DNA of 64,000 nucleotides from an uncultured Alphaproteobacteria bacterium. Lineage in GTDB: Bacteria > Pseudomonadota > Alphaproteobacteria > Rhodobacterales > Rhodobacteraceae. Under the pieces are notes generated by a model. It saw only the letters and a list, made by a program, of their open reading frames with translations, had not been told where the DNA came from and did no database searches. Below, piece by piece: positions 10,647 to 19,569 of this stretch. The number at the start of each line of letters is the position of its first letter. Position 1 is the first letter of the stretch. The position numbers were made by a program, and so were the translations under genes. Location: NCBI GenBank assembly GCA_902530595.1, contig CACAAX010000001.1:40377-104376 (forward strand), given 5' to 3'.

Positions 10647-12596
10647 CTAAGCAGCGCTCTGCTCAACAAAATCCGACATATCTGATATTATCGTATTAAG
10701 ATCATAGTCTTTCGGTGTGTAGACTTTTTTCACACCCATTTTCCGAATAATTTCGAAATCTTTTTCAGGTATAATGCCTCCTACTATTACTGGTATTTTT
10801 GTCATATTTTTTGTTTTCAATAAGTTTGTAAGATCTTCTAAAATCTCTAGATGGCTCCCAGACAGTATTGATAACCCAATAATGTGAACGGACTCTTCTA
10901 AAGCAGAGTTGACTATTTGGTTTGGTGTAAGTCGAATTCCTTGGTAAACAACATCAAATCCAGCTTCCTTTGCCCTCATTGCGATTTGCTCAGCACCATT
11001 TGAATGTCCATCAAGGCCGGGCTTTCCTATTAAGAGTTTAATATTTCTTTTAAGCTTTTTAGCTACTTCTTTTACTCTCTTTTGAAGCATAGGTAGGCTT
11101 TCGCTGTCTAAAGATTTTGAAACAGTCACTCCTGTTGGCGCTCTAAATTCTCCAAACACTTCTCTCATCGTATCAGCCCATTCGCCTGTAGTAACCCCTG
11201 CTTTTGCTGCTTCGATAGACGCTGGCATTATATTTATTTTTTCTCTGGCTGCATTCTTTAGCTGTTCTTTAGCCTTTTCAACCAAATCATTATTTCTTCT
11301 CGATCTCCACTCTAAAAGAGACGAAATTTGAATTTTCTCTATTTCTTTATCAACCACCTGTACATTATTGCTGTCCCCTGAGGAAAGGCCACTTTTTTCA
11401 GAAGTAGTAAATTTATTAACTCCAACAACGATTGTTTTACCACTTTCAATTTTAGATAACCTTTCTGCATTAGATGAAACTAGAGCCCTTTTCATATAGT
11501 CTAGGGCCGCTACTGTTCCGCCCATTTTGTCAATTTTCGCTACCTTTATTTTAACTTGTTCAAGTATCTGTTTAACCTTTTTATCTATAATTGGGTTTTG
11601 ATCAAATATATCTTCATACTCTAAAATGTCTGTTTCATAGGCTAAGACTTGCTGCATTCTTAGAGACCATTGCTGATCCCATGGCCTTGGAAGTCCCATC
11701 GCTTCATTCCAAGCAGGAAGCTGTATTGCTCTTGCTCTAGCGTTTTTTGAGAGGGTTACAGCTAATAATTCGAGCAATATTCGGTAAACATTATTTTCAG
11801 GTTGTTGTTCAGTTAGCCCTAAACTGTTTACCTGTACACCATACCTAAACCGTCTCAGTTTTTCTTCTTTCACACCATATTTGGTGAGACATATTTCATT
11901 CCATAAGTCCACAAAGGCGCGCATTTTACAGATTTCACCAATAAACTTTATTCCCGCATTAACAAAAAAGGATACCCTTCCTACTATGAAGGGAAACTCT
12001 TTAGCAGACACTCGAAGGCGAATTTTATCCAATACTGCTGTTGCAGTCGAAATTGCAAAGGCCACCTCCTCTTCAATCGTTGCCCCAGCTTCCTGGAGAT
12101 GATACGAACAAATATTAATAGGGTTCCACTTCGGAATATTTCTGTAGCAATATTCTGTGACATCAGCGATTAAATTTAAACTATCCTCTGGTGGAAATAT
12201 GTAGGTTCCTCTACTCAAGTATTCTTTAATGATGTCATTCTGGACAGTGCCCTGCAATGCATTAACTTTTAGGTCTTGATTCTCTGCTAAGGCTATATAG
12301 AGAGCTAAAAGCCACGGTGCCGTCGCATTTATTGTCATTGAAGTGTTCATTTTATCAATAGGAATGTCGTTGAAAAGTGTTTGCATATCGCCCAGATGAT
12401 TGACTGGAACGCCAACTTTTCCAACTTCTCCCCTAGCTAGCTGGTGATCACTATCATAACCCGTCTGGGTTGGTAGATCAAAAGCAACTGAAAGGCCAGT
12501 TTGGCCCTTACTTAGATTATCTCTGAAGAGCTTGTTGCTTGCTGAAGCCGAACTATGGCCCGCATAAGTTCTAAATATCCAAGGCTTAGAATTCAT
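10647..12596 (-). CDS. ecm: (2R)-ethylmalonyl-CoA mutase, coenzyme B12-dependent
   Basis: Converts ethylmalonyl-CoA to methylsuccinyl-CoA in the ethylmalonyl-CoA pathway. A methylmalonyl-CoA-mutase-type TIM barrel occupies roughly the first 500 residues, and the C-terminal cobalamin domain has the DxHxxG motif as DGHSNG inside GKPGLDGHSNGAEQIA. The N-terminal WIFRTYAGHSSASASNKLF and VAFDLPTQTGYDSDH sequences match ethylmalonyl-CoA mutase rather than methylmalonyl-CoA mutase. I place the start at the ATG 12596 (649 residues, MNSKPWIFRTYAGH), as relatives begin near this motif; an upstream frame to 12656 would add 20 atypical residues. Divergent from the crotonyl-CoA carboxylase/reductase gene. 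Confidence 0.93.
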   Translation of the reverse strand: MNSKPWIFRTYAGHSSASASNKLFRDNLSKGQTGLSVAFDLPTQTGYDSDHQLARGEVGKVGVPVNHLGDMQTLFNDIPIDKMNTSMTINATAPWLLALYIALAENQDLKVNALQGTVQNDIIKEYLSRGTYIFPPEDSLNLIADVTEYCYRNIPKWNPINICSYHLQEAGATIEEEVAFAISTATAVLDKIRLRVSAKEFPFIVGRVSFFVNAGIKFIGEICKMRAFVDLWNEICLTKYGVKEEKLRRFRYGVQVNSLGLTEQQPENNVYRILLELLAVTLSKNARARAIQLPAWNEAMGLPRPWDQQWSLRMQQVLAYETDILEYEDIFDQNPIIDKKVKQILEQVKIKVAKIDKMGGTVAALDYMKRALVSSNAERLSKIESGKTIVVGVNKFTTSEKSGLSSGDSNNVQVVDKEIEKIQISSLLEWRSRRNNDLVEKAKEQLKNAAREKINIMPASIEAAKAGVTTGEWADTMREVFGEFRAPTGVTVSKSLDSESLPMLQKRVKEVAKKLKRNIKLLIGKPGLDGHSNGAEQIAMRAKEAGFDVVYQGIRLTPNQIVNSALEESVHIIGLSILSGSHLEILEDLTNLLKTKNMTKIPVIVGGIIPEKDFEIIRKMGVKKVYTPKDYDLNTIISDMSDFVEQSAA

Positions 12597-12760
12597 ACTA
12601 CCGTCTTTTATTGAAGAAAAACATTTTTTCAAGTCAAATCTTCTTATTAGAAACACTGCTTAGATTTAATACTTGGACTTTTGAAAATGTAGGGATCTAA
12701 TCACATAGGGTAAATATGAGTTGAAATAGAACCAAGAATCATTCATAAAAAATCAAAAAA

Positions 12761-14035
12761 ATGGATAATGCAATGCCTGAAGTAAAAGCAAAAAATATTT
12801 ATGAAGTGGGTGAGATACCCCAACTAGGTCAAGTTCCAGAAAAAATGTATGCATGGGCTATAAGACGAGAAAGACATGGTGTTCCAGAAAAAAGTTTCCA
12901 AATTGAACAGGTAGATACCCCCAAGGTTGATAGTAATGAGGTGTTAGTTTTCGTTATGGCTGCTGGTGTAAATTATAATGGAATTTGGGCTGGTCTAGGC
13001 GAACCTATTTCTCCCTTTGATGTTCATAAAGCTGATTATCATATTGCTGGTTCAGATGCATCTGGAATAGTTTGGGCGGTGGGTGAAAAAGTAAACCGCT
13101 GGAAGGTTGGCGATGAAGTGGTAATTCATTGCAATCAAGATGATGGAGATGATGAGCAATGCAATGGTGGTGACCCTATGTATTCTCCAAGTCAACGCAT
13201 TTGGGGATATGAAACACCTGATGGATCATTTAGTCAATTTACAGCTGTACAATCGCAACAACTCATGTCACGGCCCAAACATCTAACTTGGGAGGAAGCG
13301 GCATGTTATACTTTAACCCTTGCCACTGCGTATAGAATGCTTTTTGGTCATGCGCCACATGAGTTGAGGCCAGGTCAAAATGTATTGGTTTGGGGGGCGT
13401 CTGGAGGGTTAGGCTCATATGCAATTCAATTGATAAACACTGCGGGCGCTAATGCAATAGGGGTTATATCCGACGAAGATAAAAGAGACTTTGTATTGGG
13501 TTTAGGCGCAAAAGGAGTGATTAACAGAAAAGATTTTAATTGTTGGGGTCAAATGCCGACTGTTAATAGCGCAGAATTCCGTACGTGGATGGGAGAAGCC
13601 AGAAAGTTTGGGAAAGCAATTTGGGATATTCTCGGTAAAGGTGTTAATGTTGATATGGTTTTTGAACATCCTGGAGAAAGTACGTTCCCAGTATCTGTCT
13701 TTGTTGTAAAAAAAGGGGGTATAGTTGTGATATGTGCCGGAACCACGGGTTATAATCTTACTTTTGACGCAAGATATTTGTGGATGAATCAAAAAAGAGT
13801 TCAGGGTAGCCATTTTGCCAATCTTTTTCAAGCAAGTGCAGCTAATCAACTGATGTTAGATAGGCGTATAGACCCCTGTATGTCGGAAGTATTTCCTTGG
13901 CATAAGATACCAAGTGCGCACACCAAAATGATGGATAATCTTCATAAACCGGGAAATATGGCTGTTTTGGTTGGTGCTCCAAAAACAGGTTTGAGGACAA
14001 TCGAGGATGCTAGGCACGCTAGCATTAGCATTTAG
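12761..14035 (+). CDS. ccr: Crotonyl-CoA carboxylase/reductase
   Basis: NADPH-dependent reductive carboxylation of crotonyl-CoA to ethylmalonyl-CoA, the signature step of the ethylmalonyl-CoA pathway. It is a 424-residue member of the zinc-less medium-chain dehydrogenase family. YAWAIRRERHGVPEKSF, AGVNYNGIWAGLGEP, HCNQDDGDDEQCNGGDPMYS and the cofactor-binding WGASGGLGSYAIQLI are diagnostic. Two ATGs (12761, 12773) are possible and neither has a strong ribosome-binding site; I keep the first. It is divergent from ethylmalonyl-CoA mutase and converges on the TIGR02186 gene with five bases between stops. Confidence 0.96.
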   Translation: MDNAMPEVKAKNIYEVGEIPQLGQVPEKMYAWAIRRERHGVPEKSFQIEQVDTPKVDSNEVLVFVMAAGVNYNGIWAGLGEPISPFDVHKADYHIAGSDASGIVWAVGEKVNRWKVGDEVVIHCNQDDGDDEQCNGGDPMYSPSQRIWGYETPDGSFSQFTAVQSQQLMSRPKHLTWEEAACYTLTLATAYRMLFGHAPHELRPGQNVLVWGASGGLGSYAIQLINTAGANAIGVISDEDKRDFVLGLGAKGVINRKDFNCWGQMPTVNSAEFRTWMGEARKFGKAIWDILGKGVNVDMVFEHPGESTFPVSVFVVKKGGIVVICAGTTGYNLTFDARYLWMNQKRVQGSHFANLFQASAANQLMLDRRIDPCMSEVFPWHKIPSAHTKMMDNLHKPGNMAVLVGAPKTGLRTIEDARHASISI

Positions 14036-14040
14036 TAAAA

Positions 14041-14790
14041 CTACCTGTACAACCAACGAAATATCTGAGCTGCGGAAAACCCTAGAAATAGAGCGATTAT
14101 TACTGAAAATAATCCGTAAAAAACTGGATTATTCTTTGAATTCGATGACAAAAACTCTTGTACACCGACTTTTGACACTTTGACGCTTTGCTCAGACTTA
14201 CTTAGCTCGATTCCTTGCTGATCGATTAATGTCATTTTAATTTTATATTTGCCTGGATGAATTTTTTTGGGAAGGGTCACTTTGTATGAGAACAATTTTT
14301 TATCGATTATATTTATTTTTTCTTCGAAAATACTCAACTTACCAAGCTTTTTCTTTAATCTAGTAAGCTCATGGTAATATTGCTCCACTCCATTGTCATC
14401 TTCTGGTGTAGAGTTTGTTTCTAGAAAGTCATAAAAAATGGATTTCAATTTCTGGTATTCGATTTCTTTCAAAATCGGATGTTCAGGATTGGAAATACTT
14501 ATTTTGTAAAAACTTGGTATATCTTGAAACTGCGCAATTTTCTTGTTAACCCAAATCCCCCAGATTTGAACTTTTTTTGTGATATCGACTGATGTTGAAG
14601 GACCAATAACTTCGACTAATAAGGATGTGTTATCATTTTCCGGTGAAAGCGCCCCAAAAACTAAAAGACTTGTTCCATCAAATCGTGTGGACAATTCGAT
14701 ATCAGTCTTATCGATATCAGAAATTACTGCGCCCAAAGAGAATGAAGACATTGAAAATATAAAAATAACACTAAAGATGAGCGCTCTCAT
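14041..14790 (-). CDS. TIGR02186-family membrane-anchored periplasmic protein
   Basis: Conserved protein of unknown function (TIGR02186), 249 residues. An N-terminal signal sequence ends near residue 20 (MRALIFSVIFIFSMSSFSLG). A mainly beta, probably periplasmic domain follows, with one C-terminal transmembrane helix (about residues 222-246) and a basic tail RWLYR. Its start overlaps the stop of the upstream TauE/SafE gene by four bases; this pair is a conserved partnership in alphaproteobacteria, so it probably assists that transporter. The role is inferred from context only. Confidence 0.8.
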   Translation of the reverse strand: MRALIFSVIFIFSMSSFSLGAVISDIDKTDIELSTRFDGTSLLVFGALSPENDNTSLLVEVIGPSTSVDITKKVQIWGIWVNKKIAQFQDIPSFYKISISNPEHPILKEIEYQKLKSIFYDFLETNSTPEDDNGVEQYYHELTRLKKKLGKLSIFEEKINIIDKKLFSYKVTLPKKIHPGKYKIKMTLIDQQGIELSKSEQSVKVSKVGVQEFLSSNSKNNPVFYGLFSVIIALFLGFSAAQIFRWLYR

Positions 14791-15707
14791 GACTCATTAC
14801 TATACGTTATTGAAAATAAATCGTTAGGCGTCATCATTAAATCTAAGGCAAGCTTTAGACAGACCAAAAGAACAATTATTGCTAAAAGAATTCTAATTTC
14901 TTCAGCCTTCAGTTTAACCGTAACTCTTGCTCCAAGTTGTGCGCCTAAAACGCCTCCAACAATCAAAATCAAAGCAAGTAAAAGATCGACAGTTTTATTC
15001 TGCGTAGCGTGCATGAAGGTGGTAAAGGCTGTTATGAAAGTTATCTGATAGAGTGAAGTGCCGATTACTACTTTAGTGGGCATACCTAAAATGTAAATCA
15101 TTGCAGGTATCAGTATGAAACCTCCGCCTACGCCCATTATCGATGCTAAAATACCTATAATAAAACCGATAACAACAGGAGGGATTGCACTAATGTATAA
15201 GTTGGAACTTTTAAATCTGGTCTTAAATGGTAGCCCATGAATCCAGTTATGCTTTTTCTTATGATTGAAAGTGTTTACAGACTTTCGACTTCTTTGAATC
15301 GTAGATAAGCTCTCAAGAAACATAAGAGTTCCTATGCTACCAAGAAATAAAATGTAGCAAAGAGAAACAAACAAGTCTATTTGCCCATAACTTTTGACTA
15401 TTCTAAAAACTTCAACACCGACCGCGGAACCAAGTAGGCCACCGACGACTAGAATATTTCCCATCTTGAAATCTACCGCTCTTCTTTTTAGATGCGCTAA
15501 GACACCAGAAAAAGAAGATGCTGCTATTTGGTTCGCTTCGGTTGCAACAGCAACGGCGGCGGGAATTCCAAGGAATATTAAGAGTGGGGTCATAAGAAAT
15601 CCCCCTCCAATGCCAAAAACACCGGATAGAAAACCTACGGCTGCGCCAAGTATAAGAAGAACAAACAAATCTACAGGCACATCAGCTATTGGTAGAAAAA
15701 TCTGCAT
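14787..15707 (-). CDS. TauE/SafE family sulfite/organosulfonate exporter-like permease
   Basis: Integral membrane protein of 306 residues with about eight transmembrane helices in two related halves. Each half begins with the family's glycine-rich helix: VGFLSGVFGIGGGFLMTP near residue 25 and IGILASIMGVGGGFILIP near residue 185. Members export sulfite, sulfoacetate or related anions; the substrate here cannot be told. Coupled to the TIGR02186 gene downstream. A cytoplasmic basic loop lies around residues 135-155. Confidence 0.85.
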   Translation of the reverse strand: MQIFLPIADVPVDLFVLLILGAAVGFLSGVFGIGGGFLMTPLLIFLGIPAAVAVATEANQIAASSFSGVLAHLKRRAVDFKMGNILVVGGLLGSAVGVEVFRIVKSYGQIDLFVSLCYILFLGSIGTLMFLESLSTIQRSRKSVNTFNHKKKHNWIHGLPFKTRFKSSNLYISAIPPVVIGFIIGILASIMGVGGGFILIPAMIYILGMPTKVVIGTSLYQITFITAFTTFMHATQNKTVDLLLALILIVGGVLGAQLGARVTVKLKAEEIRILLAIIVLLVCLKLALDLMMTPNDLFSITYSNES

Positions 15708-15801
15708 TAGAATAACTTTTTCAGCTTATCAGTTTGATGGTAGTTTTATTTAACATTTATGGTTTAAAACTTTAAGTTAATGGTATACCGTGAGAGTGTT
15801 A

Positions 15802-15817
15802 TATTATAGTTATAATA
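15802..15817 (+). promoter_or_regulatory. Candidate -10 region within a 16-base perfect palindrome upstream of the BMP transporter
   Basis: TATTATAGTTATAATA is a perfect inverted repeat, and its right arm contains a consensus -10 hexamer TATAAT (15811-15816) about 43 bases before the substrate-binding-protein ATG. No convincing -35 is present 16-18 bases upstream, which would fit an activator-dependent promoter. A perfect 8-base palindrome GGTATACC lies at 15782-15789. Function is inferred. Confidence 0.3.
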
Positions 15818-15858
15818 CAAGTCATTACTTTTTTTAAAAAATTATTAGGGAGAATTAG

Positions 15859-16857
15859 ATGCGTAAATTTATTCAGCTATTTACTGTAGCGATTATCGCG
15901 TTCTCTGCCTCTATACTTTCTGCAGATATAAAGCCTGCAGTAATATATGATATGGGTGGAAAATTTGATAAATCGTTTAATGAAAGCGTTTACAACGGAG
16001 CTCAACGTTTCACAAAAGAAACCGGTATCAAAGTTATGGAGTTTGAGGTTACGAATGAAGCTCAGCGTGAGCAGGGAATGCGAAAAATGGCACAGAGAGG
16101 AGCGAACGTTATTGTTTGCGTTGGTTTTGCACAAGCTGATGCTTGTGATAAAGTTGCAAAAGAGTTTCCAAATACAAAGTTTTCGATCATCGATGTTGGT
16201 TGGTTAGACAACGCTAATATGCGCCAATACGTTTTTAAGGAACATGAAGGATCCTTTTTGGTCGGTGCATTAGCTGCTATGGCTTCTAAAACTGGTAAAG
16301 TTGGTTTCGTAGGAGGAATGGACATTCCTTTGATTAGAAAGTTTGCCTGTGGATATGTTCAGGGAGCAAAGGCGGTTAATTCAAAGGTAGAAGTATATCA
16401 AAATATGACGGGAACAACGCCTGCGGCATGGAATGATCCAGCAAAGGGATCAGAGCTTGCAAAATCCCAATTTGATCGTGGAGCCGATGTCGTTTACGCA
16501 GCTGCTGGAGGTACTGGAGCGGGAGTATATCAAGCCGCCGCAGACTCAGGCAAACTGGCAATAGGTGTTGATAGTAATCAAAACTACATGCATCCAGGTA
16601 CCATGCTAACTTCAATGCTTAAAAGGGTTGATTTAGCCACTTATGAAACCTTCATGGACGTTAAGTCAGGCAACTTCACGAGTGGAGTCAAAGTACTAGG
16701 ACTAGCTGAAGATGGAGTTGGTTGGGCATTTGATGAATATAACAAGCCCCTTATCACTGATGTAATGAAGTCAACAATAAACGGTTTGTCAGACAAAGTT
16801 AAGAGTGGATCGATAAAAGTTCACGACTATATGAGCGATAATAACTGCCCATCATAG
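15859..16857 (+). CDS. BMP family ABC transporter substrate-binding protein
   Basis: Periplasmic binding protein of the BMP/Med family (PnrA-like), 332 residues. A Sec signal with no lipobox cysteine ends near the LSA-DIKPA junction at about residues 21-23, so it is probably a soluble periplasmic protein. DMGGKFDKSFNESVYNGAQRF and the GGMDIPLIRKFACGY segment are typical. Relatives bind purine nucleosides or similar ligands; the ligand here is unknown. First gene of a complete importer operon with an ATPase and two permeases. An AGGGAGAA ribosome-binding site precedes the ATG. Confidence 0.9.
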   Translation: MRKFIQLFTVAIIAFSASILSADIKPAVIYDMGGKFDKSFNESVYNGAQRFTKETGIKVMEFEVTNEAQREQGMRKMAQRGANVIVCVGFAQADACDKVAKEFPNTKFSIIDVGWLDNANMRQYVFKEHEGSFLVGALAAMASKTGKVGFVGGMDIPLIRKFACGYVQGAKAVNSKVEVYQNMTGTTPAAWNDPAKGSELAKSQFDRGADVVYAAAGGTGAGVYQAAADSGKLAIGVDSNQNYMHPGTMLTSMLKRVDLATYETFMDVKSGNFTSGVKVLGLAEDGVGWAFDEYNKPLITDVMKSTINGLSDKVKSGSIKVHDYMSDNNCPS

Positions 16858-16869
16858 AATTAACTTCTA

Positions 16870-18447
16870 ATGAAAAATATTGAAAACAAGGAAGGCAGTG
16901 AGACAATCGAATCATTGCCTTCCTCCACTAAATTAGCAATTGAGCTAAAAAATATTACTAAAAGGTTTGGTCATGTTGTAGCTAACAGTGACGTAAACCT
17001 TAAAGTCAGCACAGGTACTATCCATGGAATAGTTGGAGAGAACGGTGCTGGCAAATCAACTTTAATGAATATTTTATTCGGCTTGTATAAGCCGGACAGT
17101 GGAATGATTTTTTTAAATGGTCAAGCAGTTGACGTGAACTCTCCAGAAAAATCTATAGCTCTAGGAATTGGTATGGTGCATCAGCATTTCATGTTGGTTC
17201 CGACCTTTACTGTTTTAGAGAATGCAATGCTTGGTAATGAAGGAAGCATGTTTTTGCAAAGTGGGGAGGAGTTTGCTCTTGATAGATTGAGAGGTTTATC
17301 AGAAAATTATGGGCTTGATGTTGACTTTGAAGCGATAATATCAGAAACCCCGGTCGGAATGCAACAGCGGGTAGAAATTTTAAAAGCTCTCAACAGAGGA
17401 GCTAAAATTCTAATTTTAGACGAGCCAACAGGTGTCCTAACTCCGCAAGAGACTATTGGTTTATTTGATATTCTGAGATCTTTAAGGGAACAAGGGGTCA
17501 CCATAGTTTTGATAACACATAAACTTAAAGAGATCATGAGTATTACTGATACAGTATCGGTGATGCGAGGCGGAAAGGTTGTCGCAAATTTTTCTACAGA
17601 AAAAACATCACCTGAAGAGTTGGCTGAAAATATGGTTGGCAGAAAAGTGCTGTTATCAATTAAAAAGCCTACTTTAAAGGTAGGGAACCCAGTTCTTGAG
17701 GTAAAAAACGTTAGCCATGAAAGCAAAGATGGTGTCAATGTGCTGAAAGATATTTCATTCGATTTAAGGCAAGGAGAGATATTAGGAATTGCAGGAGTAG
17801 CTGGCAATGGACAATCGGAACTTTTGGATATTCTTTCGGGTATAGAGACTCTTCAGAGAGGGCAAATTACCGTTAATGATAAAACAATCCTGCCATACCA
17901 AGATTGGAATTCAAAAAAGGCAAGAGAGTTTGGCGTTGCTCATGTGCCCGAGGATAGACACAAAAGAGGTTTGGTATTACCTTTTTATAATTATGAAAAT
18001 AGCATATTGGGTTACCATCGGAATGAGGAGTATTCTAGTGGTTTTCTGATGGATAAAAGGAAAATATTTAATTTTGTGGATGACCTTGTTGAAAATTTTG
18101 ATGTAAGACCTAGAAGCTCTTCAATCTCTTCAAGCAAGTTATCTGGTGGAAATCAGCAAAAGTTGGTCTTGGCAAGAGAGATAGAAAGTAATCCAAAAAT
18201 CCTTTTAGTTGGCCAACCTACTAGAGGAGTGGATATAGGAGCAATTGAAAGAATATATGAAGATTTAATGAAGTTGAAAAGTAAAGGTACAGCTATCTTA
18301 CTTGTTTCAGTTGAGCTAGACGAAATTATGTCTTTATCTGATAGAATTATAGTTATGAACCAAGGCAGTATCGTCGGAGAAACTAATAGTTCCGATGCAA
18401 CTGAGTTAGACCTTGGAAAAATGATGTCAGGTCTCGAAAAAGTTTAA
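16870..18447 (+). CDS. ABC transporter ATP-binding protein, tandem-domain (BMP/nucleoside importer)
   Basis: Energising subunit of the importer, 525 residues with two ABC domains. Domain 1 has Walker A GENGAGKST (about residue 56) and Walker B with LILDEPTGVLTPQE. Domain 2 has a degenerate Walker A GVAGNGQSE lacking lysine, signature LSGGNQQKL and LVGQPTRGVDIGA, the arrangement usual in sugar/nucleoside ATPases of this class. It follows the binding-protein gene after 12 bases and precedes the permeases. Confidence 0.92.
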   Translation: MKNIENKEGSETIESLPSSTKLAIELKNITKRFGHVVANSDVNLKVSTGTIHGIVGENGAGKSTLMNILFGLYKPDSGMIFLNGQAVDVNSPEKSIALGIGMVHQHFMLVPTFTVLENAMLGNEGSMFLQSGEEFALDRLRGLSENYGLDVDFEAIISETPVGMQQRVEILKALNRGAKILILDEPTGVLTPQETIGLFDILRSLREQGVTIVLITHKLKEIMSITDTVSVMRGGKVVANFSTEKTSPEELAENMVGRKVLLSIKKPTLKVGNPVLEVKNVSHESKDGVNVLKDISFDLRQGEILGIAGVAGNGQSELLDILSGIETLQRGQITVNDKTILPYQDWNSKKAREFGVAHVPEDRHKRGLVLPFYNYENSILGYHRNEEYSSGFLMDKRKIFNFVDDLVENFDVRPRSSSISSSKLSGGNQQKLVLAREIESNPKILLVGQPTRGVDIGAIERIYEDLMKLKSKGTAILLVSVELDEIMSLSDRIIVMNQGSIVGETNSSDATELDLGKMMSGLEKV

Positions 18448-18456
18448 GAGGTTAGA

Positions 18457-19569
18457 ATGAGTGATAGTAATATTATTCCTAAATGGCTCTCGGTAGGCTT
18501 AATACCACTGATGAATTTGTTTCTAGCTTTTTGTGTGTCTGGATTATTTATTTTGTTTATTGGAGAAAATCCTTTTAGAGCAATTTCTGTCATGATAAAA
18601 GGCGCTTTCTATTACCCTGGGGCAATAGGGTACACGCTTTATTATACAACTAACTTTATATTCACCGGACTTGCAGTTGCTCTAGCATTTCATGCTCGGC
18701 TCTTCAATATCGGTGGTGAAGGACAGGCATATGTAGGTGGACTTGGGGTGGGTCTAGTATGCTTGGTTTTTGATCAGCATGTTGTCGGTTTTTTAGTTAC
18801 GATATTAGCTATTTTGGGATCAGTTATTTTTGGGGCTATTTGGGGTATAATTCCAGGATACCTTCAAGCGAAAAGAGGTAGTCATATTGTGATAACAACA
18901 ATTATGTTCAACTTTATCGCAGCAGCACTGATGGTGTATTTGTTGGTTAATGTAATAATAGAACCTGGACAGATGTCTCCTGAGACAAGAGACTTTGCAT
19001 CAGGTGTGGGGTTGGTGCAAATACACATATTGGCAAAATATCTGGGATTAGATATAGCTATGTCCCCCTTAAATCTCTCTTTTATAGTCGCTCTAACTGT
19101 CTCGGTTGGTTTTTGGTTTTTAGTATGGAGAACAAAGTTTGGTTATGAGGCGAGATCTCTTGGTCACTCGGAAACAGCAGCCATATATGCTGGTATTAAA
19201 GTATCATCTACAATTATAATTGTCATGGCTATTTCTGGAGGTCTTGCTGGTCTGGTTGCAATTAATGAACTGTTGGGAGTGCACAATAAGCTGCTTTTGG
19301 GTTTTACGGCGGGATATGGCTTTACTGGTATAGCAGTTGCCTTGATGGGAAGAAATCATCCTTTTGGTATATTTCTGGCCAGTCTTTTATTCGGAGCTTT
19401 GTACCAAGGTGGAACGGAATTAGACTTTGAGTTTTCATCAATAACAAGGGAAATGGTTTTGCTTATTCAAGGTTTAATAATACTTTTTTCTGGAGCGTTA
19501 GCTTATATGTTAAACCCTTTAGTGGAGAGAGCTTACCTAAAGTATTACGGGAATTATAGTAGTGCCTGA
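18457..19569 (+). CDS. ABC transporter permease (BMP/nucleoside importer, first permease)
   Basis: Inner-membrane permease of 370 residues with about nine to ten hydrophobic helices. It belongs to the branched-chain/ribose-type permease superfamily, nucleoside subgroup: FHARLFNIGGEGQAYVGGL, RGSHIVITTIMFNFIAAAL and VALMGRNHPFGIFLASLLFG are characteristic. An AGAGGTTAGA ribosome-binding site lies just before the ATG. Its end overlaps the start of the second permease by eight bases. Confidence 0.9.
   Translation: MSDSNIIPKWLSVGLIPLMNLFLAFCVSGLFILFIGENPFRAISVMIKGAFYYPGAIGYTLYYTTNFIFTGLAVALAFHARLFNIGGEGQAYVGGLGVGLVCLVFDQHVVGFLVTILAILGSVIFGAIWGIIPGYLQAKRGSHIVITTIMFNFIAAALMVYLLVNVIIEPGQMSPETRDFASGVGLVQIHILAKYLGLDIAMSPLNLSFIVALTVSVGFWFLVWRTKFGYEARSLGHSETAAIYAGIKVSSTIIIVMAISGGLAGLVAINELLGVHNKLLLGFTAGYGFTGIAVALMGRNHPFGIFLASLLFGALYQGGTELDFEFSSITREMVLLIQGLIILFSGALAYMLNPLVERAYLKYYGNYSSA

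Noticed and set aside
12597-12656. N-terminal extension of ethylmalonyl-CoA mutase
   Set aside because: Relatives begin close to the WxFRTYAGH motif; the added 20 residues look like translated leader.
17307-17807. 166-codon open frame antisense to the ABC ATPase
   Set aside because: It mirrors the conserved ATP-binding gene, has no promoter or ribosome-binding site and no recognisable motif.
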